Shown here: positions 16,350 to 25,416 of the stretch, one piece after another
Numbering within the stretch: the first letter of the stretch is position 1
Layout: the number at the start of each line of letters is the position of its first letter
NCBI GenBank assembly: GCA_963753815.1
Contig: CAVWDU010000006.1
Span: 62,001-126,000 of the forward strand
Reading direction: 5' to 3'
Source: CAVWDU01 sp963753815
Lineage (GTDB): Bacteria; Pseudomonadota; Gammaproteobacteria; Pseudomonadales; Halieaceae
DNA length: 64,000 bases
Made by a program: the position numbers and the translations under genes
Notes under the pieces: model-generated
Told to the model about the DNA's origin: nothing
The model's input: only the letters and a program-made list of their open reading frames with translations
The model's database searches: none

Positions 16350-16904
16350 ATGAAGCGTCACTATTTCATCAGTGAAGACCTGGACGACCTGGAAACGGTT
16401 GAGCGTGACCTGGAGGAAGCGGGCGTTTCGACACCGCAGATTCACGTGCTCAGCGAGGATGAGGCCGGCCTCGACACCCACAACGTCAACCGGGTCGAGC
16501 CAGTGCTGAAAAAGGATGTCGTGCACGGTACGGAGCGCGGCGCGGTCATCGGCGCGATCGGCGCCATCGTGATTCTGGCGCTGGCCTGGCTGTCTGGTTT
16601 AACCGAAACCTATACCTGGGTGCCGCCCATTTTTCTCGCTATTGTCGTGCTGGGCTTTTGTACCTGGGAGGGCGGGCTGATCGGTATCCAGGAGCCGCAC
16701 GTGGACTTCCGCCGTTTCCAGGATGAGCTGCGCGCGGGCAAGCACGTCCTGTTCGTCGACGTCGAGTCGGAACAGGAACCCATCCTGCGCAGGATTGCCG
16801 ACACCCACCCGCAGCTGCGGCCTGCCGGTGAAGGCAGCGCGACGCCCAGGGTCGTGGTCCGAGCCCAGGACAAATTCACCGAGTTCATGAAAGTTGCTCC
16901 CTGA
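16350..16904 (+). CDS. Two-helix membrane protein of the 'NAD/FAD-utilizing enzyme' hypothetical family
   Basis: A 184-residue protein starting MKRHYFISEDLDDLE, with two transmembrane helices at about residues 65-84 and 91-109 (AVIGAIGAIVILALAWLSG; VPPIFLAIVVLGFCTWEGG). The flanking soluble parts contain PQIHVLSEDEAGLDTHN (about 29-45) and GKHVLFVDVESEQEP (about 130-144). I recognise this as a conserved gammaproteobacterial family often labelled as an NAD/FAD-utilizing enzyme involved in cell division, a label with little experimental support. GxxxG spacing within the glycine-rich helix suggests helix packing. A ggggaga site precedes the ATG. Its role is unknown. Confidence 0.8.
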   Translation: MKRHYFISEDLDDLETVERDLEEAGVSTPQIHVLSEDEAGLDTHNVNRVEPVLKKDVVHGTERGAVIGAIGAIVILALAWLSGLTETYTWVPPIFLAIVVLGFCTWEGGLIGIQEPHVDFRRFQDELRAGKHVLFVDVESEQEPILRRIADTHPQLRPAGEGSATPRVVVRAQDKFTEFMKVAP

Positions 16905-16942
16905 CCGGCGTCTGCAGCGCCCGGCAGCATTTTGAACAGTTG

Positions 16943-17650
16943 TCAGGCGGGTGGTACCCAGCGGTAACCACGCCCGCGCTCGGTCCTTATACAGTTGAAT
17001 CCGGGATCTGCGCGACGGAAGCCGGTGCGAATGGCCTTGACGTGTGCGGCGATGGTATTCGGTTCGACGACGAGGTTGCAGGCTTTCATGAGTTCGCGAT
17101 GGCTGCGAACCTGTCCGGGTCGGCGGCAGAGATCCCTGACGATCCAGAACTGGGTCAGCGGCAGATCAATACGCTGGCCGTTCCAGTGGGCCAGTAGCAG
17201 TTCCTCGTCCAACACCAGGCCACGGCTTGCATCGGCTGCCTTCGCCTCACCTTCACCTGGCGGGTCGTCCCGCAGTGTCTCAAGGCGTCGAAACAGCGCC
17301 TCGATACGGACCGCGAGGTATTCTGTGGATGCGTCCTTGCTGATGTAGTCGTCCGCACCCAGCCGCAGTCCGGATATTTTGTCTATTTCTCCACTGCGAT
17401 GGGTCAGGAAGATCACCGGCAGGCGCGGGTGCAGCTGCCGCAGTCGACGACAGATATCGTAGCCGGCCTCGCGATCCCCGGCATGGGAAACGTCCAGCAG
17501 CGCGAGGTCGTGTGGATCAGCACTGAGCACGTCAAGCGCCCGGGCCTTGTCGCCGAATTCGGTGACGTCGAAGCCTTCCTGACGCAGTCGATTGGCGTAG
17601 CTTTCCCGGGTGGCGTCCTTATCCTCCACGTAAGCGATTCGGCGGCGCAT
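16943..17650 (-). CDS. OmpR-type response regulator, PdsR-like
   Basis: A 235-residue response regulator. The receiver domain (1-120) has acidic residues E9-D10, the phospho-acceptor D53 (LALLDVS), and K105 (DYISKD). A winged-helix DNA-binding domain (about 140-235) ends RTERGRGYRWVPP. The receiver's RRRIAYVED start and GLRLGADDYISKD block are those of the PdsR regulators tied to proteobacterial dedicated sortase systems. No sensor kinase, sortase or sortase substrate gene is adjacent, so it is an orphan here. I start at the fourth-codon methionine (17650); an ATG three codons upstream (17659) is equally possible. A 14-base palindrome lies 37 bases upstream. Confidence 0.85.
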   Translation of the reverse strand: MRRRIAYVEDKDATRESYANRLRQEGFDVTEFGDKARALDVLSADPHDLALLDVSHAGDREAGYDICRRLRQLHPRLPVIFLTHRSGEIDKISGLRLGADDYISKDASTEYLAVRIEALFRRLETLRDDPPGEGEAKAADASRGLVLDEELLLAHWNGQRIDLPLTQFWIVRDLCRRPGQVRSHRELMKACNLVVEPNTIAAHVKAIRTGFRRADPGFNCIRTERGRGYRWVPPA

Positions 17651-17686
17651 TGCTCTCATCCTGAGCGTGTCAACGATCCGATACTA

Positions 17687-17700
17687 ATACAGCGCTGTAT
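17687..17700. promoter_or_regulatory. Perfect 14-base palindrome, candidate operator
   Basis: ATACAGCGCTGTAT is a perfect inverted repeat lying 37 bases upstream of the PdsR-like regulator start. Its position in the divergent intergenic space suggests a binding site for that regulator or another dimeric repressor. It resembles LexA half-sites but in the wrong relative orientation, so I do not call it a LexA box. Confidence 0.4.
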
Positions 17701-17940
17701 CCCGAGGCTACACTGTCTTCCCCACATGCTTCTGCCTATGCCTTAACCCCGGGAGTCGCGGTCGGCATGCGGGAATGCGAGGCTGGCGCTGACCCCGGAC
17801 AGCGTCCTGCAGGCGGACACCGTACCGTGCCTTCATACTTCATCATAATGCTCCACGCCGATTCATGGGGCTTTAAATATACTGCTTCCTGTGCCGCACC
17901 AATGGGGTTGCGGGGAAGGAAATTCACAGGGAGCCTCATC

Positions 17941-18291
17941 ATGAACACCATTCGCATTTCAGGGTTGGCCGTTATCATCACTGGGTTGGCGATGGTCGCA
18001 CCCGCTCAGGCCGAGATGGGCCAGGAGATGGAGCGCTGCAAGACGCAGGTGGAAAGCGTGTACGGCGACGCGGCCGAGATGCGCCTGGTCAGCAAGCGAC
18101 GCTACGTCGATGGCACACGCATGAAGGTCGCTGTTCGCCACCACGATGCCACATCAGGCTATGTCAGCAGCCGGTTCGCGACCTGCTGGGTCGATGCTGA
18201 AAACCACCAGGTCGGCTGGGGCGACACGGACGAAACCATGATTGCTGCGTCCGATGAGGCCGCTGGCGGCACCGTACGCGGCGGCCTGTGA
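17941..18291 (+). CDS. Small exported protein of unknown function
   Basis: A 116-residue protein with a standard signal peptide: MNTIRISGL, hydrophobic VIITGLAMVAP, and an AQA cleavage site before EMGQ (about residue 24). The mature part has two cysteines (about C32 and C81) that could form a disulphide in the periplasm, and a basic region RLVSKRRYVDGTRMK. A cagggag ribosome-binding site precedes the ATG, and a possible -10 box TATACT lies at 17878-17883. A longer in-frame reading from 17767 has no sense. I do not recognise the family. Confidence 0.7.
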   Translation: MNTIRISGLAVIITGLAMVAPAQAEMGQEMERCKTQVESVYGDAAEMRLVSKRRYVDGTRMKVAVRHHDATSGYVSSRFATCWVDAENHQVGWGDTDETMIAASDEAAGGTVRGGL

Positions 18292-18438
18292 GTTTTCCGG
18301 CTGGGGCATTCGCGCCCGGGTCGTGGCAGGGACAGCCGCCCCGGGAACGTGTGTCACAGCCGGTCTCCCGCGGGCGGCGACTTCCCGATGCGCGCATCTC
18401 ACTCAAGACTCGAGCGGGATTTCACCGGGTCAGGCGAC

Positions 18439-18900
18439 TTACCGCTCGTCTGGTAACCGGGCCCGGGCGGCCTGCACGTCCTGCTCGCTCACCACCACTT
18501 TCTCTGCGCCCCAGGAACTACTGATAAAAGCGATGACGGCAACGATTTCGGCGTTGGTCAGGTAATCCAGCGCCGGCATCAGAGCCTGCGGTGAGCCACC
18601 GAAACCCTCGCCCGTGCCGGACCGCCCGTGCAACATCGTCCGGATCAGCTTCTCTCTGTCAGCCAGCAATGCCGGATCGTGGAGTGAAGGATAGAGGCCT
18701 GATTCACCGAAGCCGTCTGGTTGGTGACACTTGCCGCAATTCTGGTCGAAGGTACGGGACCCCAGGACCATGACGTCCTCGGGCGTGTTGCCGGTGCGGT
18801 CGTTTGCGGCGCTCGCGCCCGCTTGTGGTAACGCCGCAAGCGAGGCGGCAAGGAGCAGGAGCGGCAGGTGGTGGCGAAGAATGCTCGATCCGTTACCCAT
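18439..18900 (-). CDS. Exported mono-haem cytochrome c
   Basis: A 153-residue protein with a signal peptide (hydrophobic LPLLLLAASLAALP, cleavage near residue 30-32). It has one haem attachment site, CGKCH, with C55, C58 and H59; M108 in ALMPAL is a likely sixth ligand. The layout is a class I cytochrome c of the periplasm, carrying electrons to or from an unknown partner. The start at 18900 follows a gaggagg site. A longer reading to 18975 exists but adds residues before the signal peptide. It is convergent with the small exported protein gene, and no partner oxidoreductase is adjacent. Confidence 0.85.
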   Translation of the reverse strand: MGNGSSILRHHLPLLLLAASLAALPQAGASAANDRTGNTPEDVMVLGSRTFDQNCGKCHQPDGFGESGLYPSLHDPALLADREKLIRTMLHGRSGTGEGFGGSPQALMPALDYLTNAEIVAVIAFISSSWGAEKVVVSEQDVQAARARLPDER

Positions 18901-19019
18901 TGCGCAACTCCTCCTCTCGCGACAACCGCATAAGCCCACGATCATAGACGACGCCCGGGCAAGATACCATGTCATCTGGACAGCGCCGGCTGCGATGGCC
19001 TTGGCAGACAGACAAACCG

Positions 19020-19997
19020 CTAACGTCGATTGAACACCACGACGTCGCGCAGGATGGACTCACTCACCCGGTGGGGTATCGAGAACGCCCGCAGTTCCAG
19101 GCCCGGTTGGTCCAGCGCGTCGATCAACTGCTGCCGCCGTGGCAGGTTGGCGTTGAACGCCAGTACCATGGCACCACCCGGCTTGAGGCTCGCGCTCCAG
19201 GCGGATGCGCACGCCTGGATGACCTCCAGGGGGTTGCGTGAGCCGCCGCGGCCCCGGTGGGCAATGCCGTAGGGGAGGTCACTGACGATCAGGTCGAAGC
19301 GCTGCCGGTTCAAAAGCGCTGGCGCCTGGCTGGAGTCACCCGCGATCACCCGCAGGCGGGCGCCTGCAATCTCGCACTCGAGAAATCGGTGGGTATCTTG
19401 CCGCTGATCGCCTGTTCTTATCCGCCCCTCCTCCAGGCGGTGTTTCTGGCGATGTATTTTGCTCCATTTCCTGATGTGACGGCGGATATCGGCAAGCGCG
19501 TCCACGTCCTGCTCGACGCCTTTGGCGTCGATGCCATAACGCAGTGCCCAGAACAGCGTGGTGGCGCGGCCGCACATGGGGTCCAGCAGGGAGAGGCTCT
19601 TCGAAGAATCCGGGTCGGCATAGTGTAAACCGATGTTGATCAGTAACTGGGTCAGGAGTTCGTGGGTCTTGCCGCGGTACTTGCTGCCGAAAACGAAATC
19701 TTCATGGAGCAGGTAGCCTGGATCGACCGCCAGCGGGCGTAAACCGTCCGGACCGCGGCTGAACGCACCGTGTATGCAGGCCAGGCGTGCCAGTCGCTGG
19801 TGTTCCGCAGCGATGGCTTCCACCTCCAGGAAATCCATGGCGCCACAACGGCTATGCACAATCGTGCGCTCACCCAGGATTGTGGTCAGTTCGGTTCGCG
19901 CGACGTCCAGTGTGTCGGCGAAAAACGCGCCCCTCGCCGCCGGTGAAACAAGCAGGGAGAGGGGGCTTGTGGCTGTGACCGTATCTTGCCCGCTCAT
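19020..19997 (-). CDS. TRM11/UPF0020-type methyltransferase
   Basis: A 325-residue Rossmann methyltransferase. The SAM-binding part starts with LLDPMCGRATTLFWALRYG (about 137-155) and the catalytic loop is DLPYG (about 236-240), a DPPY-like motif typical of enzymes that methylate guanine N2 or other exocyclic amines in RNA or DNA. The SAM-acid region GVEQDVDAL lies near 159-167. No THUMP domain is obvious in the N-terminal 120 residues. Its ATG overlaps the glcF stop (ATGA at 19994-19997), so it is translated with the glycolate oxidase genes, although a functional link is unclear. An rRNA or tRNA target is inferred from the family. Confidence 0.75.
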   Translation of the reverse strand: MSGQDTVTATSPLSLLVSPAARGAFFADTLDVARTELTTILGERTIVHSRCGAMDFLEVEAIAAEHQRLARLACIHGAFSRGPDGLRPLAVDPGYLLHEDFVFGSKYRGKTHELLTQLLINIGLHYADPDSSKSLSLLDPMCGRATTLFWALRYGIDAKGVEQDVDALADIRRHIRKWSKIHRQKHRLEEGRIRTGDQRQDTHRFLECEIAGARLRVIAGDSSQAPALLNRQRFDLIVSDLPYGIAHRGRGGSRNPLEVIQACASAWSASLKPGGAMVLAFNANLPRRQQLIDALDQPGLELRAFSIPHRVSESILRDVVVFNRR

Positions 19998-21235
19998 TCT
20001 CCCAGCGCCTCGTCGATCAGCTCGATCCAATGCCGCACGGGCAGCGTGGTGGCTCCCTGCAGGTGGCTGAGGCAGCCGATGTTGGCGGTCGCGATCTCGT
20101 CCGGTTCACAGGCTTCCAGCGCCTCCAGCTTGTCGGTCCGCAGCTTACCGGCCAGTTCGGGTTGCAGCAGGCTGTAGGTGCCTGCCGAGCCGCAACACAA
20201 GTGGGCGTTAGCGACGGGCTGCAGTTCGCAGCCGGCGGCGATCAACAGGCGTTCCACGACTCCCGTAATGCCCTGGCCGTGCTGCAGGGTGCAGGGGGAA
20301 TGAAAGGCGACTTTTCTACCCCGCAGGGGCGACGCCGAGTGCATGAGGGCTGCGCGCAGCGAGGCTTCTTCTGCGGCCAGGACCTCGGCCAGATCAAGGG
20401 CCCTGGCGCTGATTTCGCGGGCGCGATCGGCGTAGTCGGTATCGTCCGCGAGCAAGGTGGCGTAATCCTTGACCTGCGGCGCACAGCCGGAGGCGTTGAT
20501 CACGATGGCCTCGGCGCCGCGCTCGAGTGCGGGCACCCAGGCATCGATATTGCGTCGCATATCGCGGCGGGCGCCCTCCTGCGCAGAGAGGTGGTGTCGC
20601 AGGGCGCCGCAGCAGCCGGCACCCTCAACGGGTTCCATGCCGATGCCGAGCTTGTCGAGCACCCGGATCGTCGCCCGGTTGATGCCGGGGGCCAGGGCTG
20701 GCTGCACGCAGCCCTCCAGCAACACGATTCGCCGTCGATGCATCCGTGTGGGCAGAGGCAGCATCGTTACCCCGGCTGCCGGAATCTTGTCGCGCAGTAT
20801 GGCGGGCAGCAGTGGGCGTGCCCACTGGCCCAGGCGCAGCAAGGGGTTGAACAGCCGGGGGTCTGGCAGCACCCGGGCGAGAACGCCGCGCAGCAGGCGC
20901 TCGCTCACAGGTCGCGGTGCCTGCTCCTCCACGGTGGTGCGACCGATGTCGAGCAGGCGGTGATAGTTGACCCCCGACGGGCAGGTGGTTTCGCAGGCCC
21001 GACAGGTCAGGCATCGATCGAGGTGGGTGCGGGTGTCTGCTGTGGGCGTGTGTCCCTCCAGTACCGCCTTGATCAGGTAAATTCTGCCTCGGGGGCTGTC
21101 GTCTTCATCGCCCAGTAGCTGGTAGGTGGGGCAGGTGGCGAGGCAAAAACCGCAGTGGACGCAGCTGCGCAGGATGGCGTCGGCTTCCATCCCCTCCGGC
21201 GTGTCGGCAATAGATGATGTCAACCGGGTCTGCAT
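19994..21235 (-). CDS. glcF: Glycolate oxidase iron-sulfur subunit
   Basis: A 413-residue GlcF. Two ferredoxin-type [4Fe-4S] motifs are present: CVHCGFCLATCPTY (about 25-38) and CLTCRACETTCPSG (about 75-88). Two CCG domains follow, with CCGALRHHL (about 203-211) and CCGSAGTYSLLQPE (about 347-360). With GlcD and GlcE it oxidises glycolate to glyoxylate and passes electrons to the respiratory chain. The start at 21235 fits the family N-terminus; the frame stays open upstream only as an overlap with glcE. The gene is last of the glc genes, and its stop is coupled to the methyltransferase start. Confidence 0.94.
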   Translation of the reverse strand: MQTRLTSSIADTPEGMEADAILRSCVHCGFCLATCPTYQLLGDEDDSPRGRIYLIKAVLEGHTPTADTRTHLDRCLTCRACETTCPSGVNYHRLLDIGRTTVEEQAPRPVSERLLRGVLARVLPDPRLFNPLLRLGQWARPLLPAILRDKIPAAGVTMLPLPTRMHRRRIVLLEGCVQPALAPGINRATIRVLDKLGIGMEPVEGAGCCGALRHHLSAQEGARRDMRRNIDAWVPALERGAEAIVINASGCAPQVKDYATLLADDTDYADRAREISARALDLAEVLAAEEASLRAALMHSASPLRGRKVAFHSPCTLQHGQGITGVVERLLIAAGCELQPVANAHLCCGSAGTYSLLQPELAGKLRTDKLEALEACEPDEIATANIGCLSHLQGATTLPVRHWIELIDEALGE

Positions 21236-21278
21236 GAGATCGGTCCGGTAGCCGGGTATTCCGCCTGGGGTGCTGTCA

Positions 21279-22346
21279 TTACAGTTCCGGGTACAGACGA
21301 CCGCGGTTGAACACGTTGTCCGGATCAAAGGCCTGCTTGAGCCGGCGATGCAGGCCGAGTACAGCGGCCGAGGGCGGGTTGAAGACGGCGGTGCTGCCAT
21401 CGCCATGACGAAACAGGGTGGCCTCACCGCCGAGGCGGACGGCGCGTTCACGCACTGCCGGGGCGGACTGGTCACCCCGCCACCAGCGCACCAGACCGTT
21501 CCATTCCAGCAGGCAGTCATCTTCTTCCCGGGCGCCTGTTTGCAGCGCACCGGCCGCTGCCGGGAGGGTGATACGCCACAGCGGCCTGTCGTCCCCCTCG
21601 AAGAAGGGCAACGTGTGTTCCCGCAGGGCCCGCCAGAAGTGCGTGGCCGCAGCGTCATCCAGCAGTTCGCCGCCGATCTGGCGCGCGGCCACAGTAACGG
21701 CGGTGTCGACGCCGGACAGCCTCACCCTCAGTATGCCGCCCTGCCACGCGGTCGCGGAAACCGGCAGCGGCAATCCGGCCCACTGCCTGGCGAGACTCAG
21801 CGCTTCGCCCTGGGAGCACTGGAGCGTCAGCGTTTGTTCCACCGCGGGGCGGGGCAGAACCTTGATCGACACCTCCGCGATCACGCCGAGGATGCCAAGG
21901 CTACCGGCGAGCAGGCGAGACACGTCATAGCCGGCGACGTTTTTCATCACCTGGCCGCCAAAGGTCAGCAGGCGCCCCCGGCCATCGAGCAACTGCGCCC
22001 CGAGCACGAAGTCCCGCACCCGGCCCGTCTGTATTCTGCGGGGGCCGGCAAGGCCGCTGGCGACACATCCACCGATCGTGGCAGGCCCGAAATGGGGGGG
22101 TTCGAAGGGCAGGTGCTGGCGCCTTTCCGCAAGGACCTGTTCCAGCTCCTCGAGGGGTGTGCCTGCTTTTGCAGTCACGACCAGTTCGCTGGGTTCGTGG
22201 CTGACTACACCCGTATGCGGGCGGGTATCGAGCAGGTCTCCGGTTGTCGCCTGTCCGTAAAATCGTTTGCTGCCGCCGCCCCTGATTTCCAGTGGCTTTG
22301 CCGTCGCGCGGGCGTCGGCGACCTGCTGCCGCCACCGTTCTATCAT
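21279..22346 (-). CDS. glcE: Glycolate oxidase FAD-binding subunit
   Basis: A 355-residue GlcE with an FAD-binding type 4 (PCMH) domain. LEIRGGGSKRFYG (about 19-31), PPHFGPATIGGCVASGLAGP (about 83-102) and FGGQVMKNVAGYDVSRL (about 128-144) are the GlcE signatures. It forms the glycolate dehydrogenase complex with GlcD and GlcF. It lies 11 bases after glcD and 43 before glcF. Length matches the family (about 350). Confidence 0.93.
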   Translation of the reverse strand: MIERWRQQVADARATAKPLEIRGGGSKRFYGQATTGDLLDTRPHTGVVSHEPSELVVTAKAGTPLEELEQVLAERRQHLPFEPPHFGPATIGGCVASGLAGPRRIQTGRVRDFVLGAQLLDGRGRLLTFGGQVMKNVAGYDVSRLLAGSLGILGVIAEVSIKVLPRPAVEQTLTLQCSQGEALSLARQWAGLPLPVSATAWQGGILRVRLSGVDTAVTVAARQIGGELLDDAAATHFWRALREHTLPFFEGDDRPLWRITLPAAAGALQTGAREEDDCLLEWNGLVRWWRGDQSAPAVRERAVRLGGEATLFRHGDGSTAVFNPPSAAVLGLHRRLKQAFDPDNVFNRGRLYPEL

Positions 22347-22357
22347 CTTCGGGCCCG

Positions 22358-23842
22358 TCAGAAACGCGGCAGGTCGGGAAACGGTACCTGCCCTCGGTGT
22401 ACCACCATGGCGCCGTACTCAGCGCAGCGGTGCAGCGAAGGAATCGCCTTGCCCGGGTTGAGCAGTCCGGGTTCGTCGAAGGCGCGCTTGATGGCATGAA
22501 AACACTCGAGTTCGTCTGTCGAGTACTGAACGCACATCTGGTTGATCTTCTCGGCGCCGACGCCGTGTTCGCCGGTGATCGATCCGCCGAAGGACACCGA
22601 CAGTTCCAGTATTTCGGCGCCGAAATCCTCGGCCCGCTCCAGCTCGCCCGGGGTGTTGGCATCAAACATGATCAGCGGATGCAGGTTGCCGTCGCCGGCG
22701 TGGAAGACGTTGGCGCAGCGCAGACCATATCTGGACTCCATTGCCGCGATCGCGGACAGCATGTCGCTCAACCTGCGTCTGGGAATAGTGCCGTCCATGC
22801 AGTAGTAGTCAGGCGACAGCCGCCCTATAGCGGGGAATGCTGCCTTGCGGCCCGCCCAGAAGCGCAGGCGCTCTTCGGCGTCGGCCGAGACCTGCAGGCC
22901 GCGGGCGCCCGCGGCCCGCAGGAGCTCGCTCAATTGTGTCGTCTCCGCCTCGACTTCGGCCTCGGTTCCGTCCGACTCCACCAGCAGGATTGCCGCGGCC
23001 TTGAGATCATAGCCGGCTTTGACGAACGGCTCGACGGCGGCTGTGGTCGCCGCATCCATCAGCTCCATGCCGGCGGGAATCACGCCCTCCGCGATAACCG
23101 CGCTCACTGCCTCGCCGGCCGCGGTGACCGTATCGAATGAGGCCATGATGACACGGGCGTCGTCCGGCTTCGGCGTCAGCTTGACCGTCACCTCGGTGAC
23201 TATCCCGAGCAGGCCCTCGGAGCCGATCATCAGCGCCAGCAGGTCAAGGCCGGACTGCTCGTGGGCTTCGCTGCCCAATTCCACGATCTCGCCGTCGATC
23301 AGCAGCACCCTCAGGCTTACGACGTTGTGTACGGTCAGGCCGTATTTCAGACAGTGCACGCCGCCGGCATTCTCCGCGACATTACCGCCGATGGTGCAGG
23401 CGATCTGAGAGGAAGGGTCCGGTGCATAGAACAAGCCATGGGCTTCGGCGGCCTCGGAGATTTCGATATTGCGCACGCCCGGTTGTACCACCGCGAGCTG
23501 AGCGACGGGGTCAACCCGAATGATCCGCTTCATTCTTGCCAGCGACAGCAGCAGCCCCTGCCGGTGCGGGAGTGCACCGCCCGACAGGCCAGTGCCCGCC
23601 CCGCGTGGAACCACGGGCACAGACAGTTCGTGACACAGGCGCAGCACGGTCTGCACCTGGCTTTCGGTTTCGGGCAATGCGACGGCCAACGGGGATTCCC
23701 GGTACGCTGACAGCCCGTCGCATTCGTAAGGCCGTTTCTGCTCCTCGTCGAGAATCACGCAGTGTGCCGGCAGCACCTCGCACAACCGGCCGATGAACGC
23801 CTGGCGGGTTTCCTCGAACAGGCTGTCGTTGACGAAGGGCAT
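22358..23842 (-). CDS. glcD: Glycolate oxidase catalytic FAD subunit
   Basis: A 494-residue FAD-linked oxidase. The FAD-binding signature VVPRGAGTGLSGGALP is near 76-91, PDPSSQIACTIGGNVAENAGG near 140-160, and the C-terminal NVFHAGDGNLHP motif (about 382-393) contains the conserved histidines of the family. GlcD is the catalytic subunit that oxidises glycolate (and D-lactate more slowly) to glyoxylate. It is the first of glcDEF on the minus strand. No glcC regulator or malate synthase glcB is adjacent. Confidence 0.95.
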   Translation of the reverse strand: MPFVNDSLFEETRQAFIGRLCEVLPAHCVILDEEQKRPYECDGLSAYRESPLAVALPETESQVQTVLRLCHELSVPVVPRGAGTGLSGGALPHRQGLLLSLARMKRIIRVDPVAQLAVVQPGVRNIEISEAAEAHGLFYAPDPSSQIACTIGGNVAENAGGVHCLKYGLTVHNVVSLRVLLIDGEIVELGSEAHEQSGLDLLALMIGSEGLLGIVTEVTVKLTPKPDDARVIMASFDTVTAAGEAVSAVIAEGVIPAGMELMDAATTAAVEPFVKAGYDLKAAAILLVESDGTEAEVEAETTQLSELLRAAGARGLQVSADAEERLRFWAGRKAAFPAIGRLSPDYYCMDGTIPRRRLSDMLSAIAAMESRYGLRCANVFHAGDGNLHPLIMFDANTPGELERAEDFGAEILELSVSFGGSITGEHGVGAEKINQMCVQYSTDELECFHAIKRAFDEPGLLNPGKAIPSLHRCAEYGAMVVHRGQVPFPDLPRF

Positions 23843-23990
23843 GGAGGCAGATTCAGTCAGATGTCCCGGGGTATGTCAACCGCCTGGCGACCGCCCCGCC
23901 CCGCCTTCCTGGACACCCCTGCATTCTCTGTCGCACGCCTGTTATGCTTTGAATTCAGATCGACAATGCATTGGAGTGAGGGCTTACAAC

Positions 23991-24671
23991 ATGGACCTGA
24001 CGGGGAAAACCCTGGTCATTACCGGTGCCGCGGGTGCGCTGGGTCGGGCTGTCGTGACCACCGCTGGCGGTTATGGCGCCCGCATTATCGGCATCGACCG
24101 GGTGCAGAATGCCTCTATCGAGGGCATCCACACCTATCATTGCATAGACCTGTTGGAGGAAGTGGATCTCGCCGGCCGTTTCGGCGACCTGGGTGCAATC
24201 GATGGACTGCTGAACATCGCCGGTGGATTTGCGATGGCGCCCTTCGCCACCTCGAGCGAGGACCAGGCCGACGTCTGGGACGCAATGTTTACGATCAATG
24301 TCACCACGCTGCGCAACGCCACCGCGGCGGCGCTACCACAGTTACTTGAGCGCGAACGCGGAGCAATCGTCAATGTGGGTGCCCTGGCGGGTCTCGCAGG
24401 CGGCGCTGAAATGAGTGCTTACAGTGCAGCAAAATCGGCGGTGCTGAGACTCACCGAAAGCCTCTCCGAGGAGTACCGGCACCAGGGTATCAACGTCAAT
24501 GCGGTGATGCCCAGCATCATCGATACACCGGCCAACCGCGCCGGTATGCCGGACGCTGACCATACTACCTGGGTCTCACCGACCGACCTCGCCGAAGTGA
24601 TATGCTTCCTGGCCTCTGACGCAGCGGCGGCGGTGCACGGGGCGCTGGTGCCGGTCCGGGGGCTGGTGTAG
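23991..24671 (+). CDS. Short-chain dehydrogenase/reductase
   Basis: A 226-residue classical SDR. The cofactor motif is TGAAGALG (about 12-19), and the active site is complete: YSAAK (Y and K near 144-148), with S/N residues upstream (NVGALAG; NIAGG). The acidic residue after beta-2 (IGID) suggests NAD(H). The C-terminus is short, lacking a long substrate lid. The ATG at 23991 is chosen because the Rossmann fold begins there; the longer reading from 23793 runs antisense into glcD. It is divergent from glcD. Substrate unknown. Confidence 0.85.
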   Translation: MDLTGKTLVITGAAGALGRAVVTTAGGYGARIIGIDRVQNASIEGIHTYHCIDLLEEVDLAGRFGDLGAIDGLLNIAGGFAMAPFATSSEDQADVWDAMFTINVTTLRNATAAALPQLLERERGAIVNVGALAGLAGGAEMSAYSAAKSAVLRLTESLSEEYRHQGINVNAVMPSIIDTPANRAGMPDADHTTWVSPTDLAEVICFLASDAAAAVHGALVPVRGLV

Positions 24672-24723
24672 CAACCCACAGCCGCCCTGGCGCCCGTGAA
24701 GAGTCCTGTCCGGCCAAACCCCG

Positions 24724-25416
24724 TCAGGCGGGTTGATCCCCGCCCAGCTGCTCCAGCAGAGCCGCCGCCACCGCGGCCGATGATCCCGGGTTCTGCCCGG
24801 TAACTAGAAGTCCGTCGACGATGGCCAGCGGTTGCCAGTCATCTACCTTTCTATAGTGGCCACCGAGGCGAGTCAACTCGTCCTGTAGCAGATAGGGAAC
24901 CACCTCGGTAAGGCCGACAGCCGCTTCCTCACTATTGCTGAAACCGGTGACTTCCTTGTCCTTGACCAGCGGCGTACCATCTGCGGCGACTGCCTTCAGC
25001 AGCACTGCGGGGGCATGGCAGACGGCGGCAACGGGCTTGCCAGCGGCGATGAACGCTTCGATGAGACGGATCGAGTCCGGGTTTTCGTAAAGGTCCCACA
25101 GCGGCCCGTGGCCGCCGGGATAGAACACCGCGTCGAAGTCCGACGCCGCAATCCCATTTAGCGGCACCGTGTCTGCCAGCGCCTTGCGCGCATCCGCGTC
25201 CGCGTCGAACCGCCGCGTGGCTTCGGTTTGCGCGTCGGGCGCGCTGCTCTTCGGGTCCAGCGGTGGCTGGCCCCCGGCCGGGGAGGCGAGGGTCAGGATT
25301 GCCCCGGCATCGTGCAGTGCATAATAGGGCGCGGCGAACTCCTCCAGCCAGAACCCGGTCTTGTCGCCGGTCGATCCCAGTTGGTCATGTGAGGTCAGCA
25401 CGATAAGTACTTTCAT
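24724..25416 (-). CDS. DJ-1/PfpI-family protein (Hsp31-like class I glutamine amidotransferase fold)
   Basis: A 230-residue DJ-1/PfpI superfamily protein. The nucleophile elbow is AVCHAPAVLL with C133 and H134; the acidic partner is E25/E26 in FWLEEFAAPYY. The FYPGGHGPLWDL block (about 98-109) is typical of the Hsp31/glyoxalase III branch. Members have been described as protein deglycases, chaperones or glutathione-independent glyoxalases; which applies cannot be told. The ATG is at 25416, with aaggagt just upstream. Confidence 0.88.
   Translation of the reverse strand: MKVLIVLTSHDQLGSTGDKTGFWLEEFAAPYYALHDAGAILTLASPAGGQPPLDPKSSAPDAQTEATRRFDADADARKALADTVPLNGIAASDFDAVFYPGGHGPLWDLYENPDSIRLIEAFIAAGKPVAAVCHAPAVLLKAVAADGTPLVKDKEVTGFSNSEEAAVGLTEVVPYLLQDELTRLGGHYRKVDDWQPLAIVDGLLVTGQNPGSSAAVAAALLEQLGGDQPA

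Noticed and set aside
17687..17700. ATACAGCGCTGTAT as a LexA box
   Set aside because: The LexA consensus is CTGT-N8-ACAG; here the half-sites are turned inward (ACAG then CTGT), so it is listed only as a generic palindrome.
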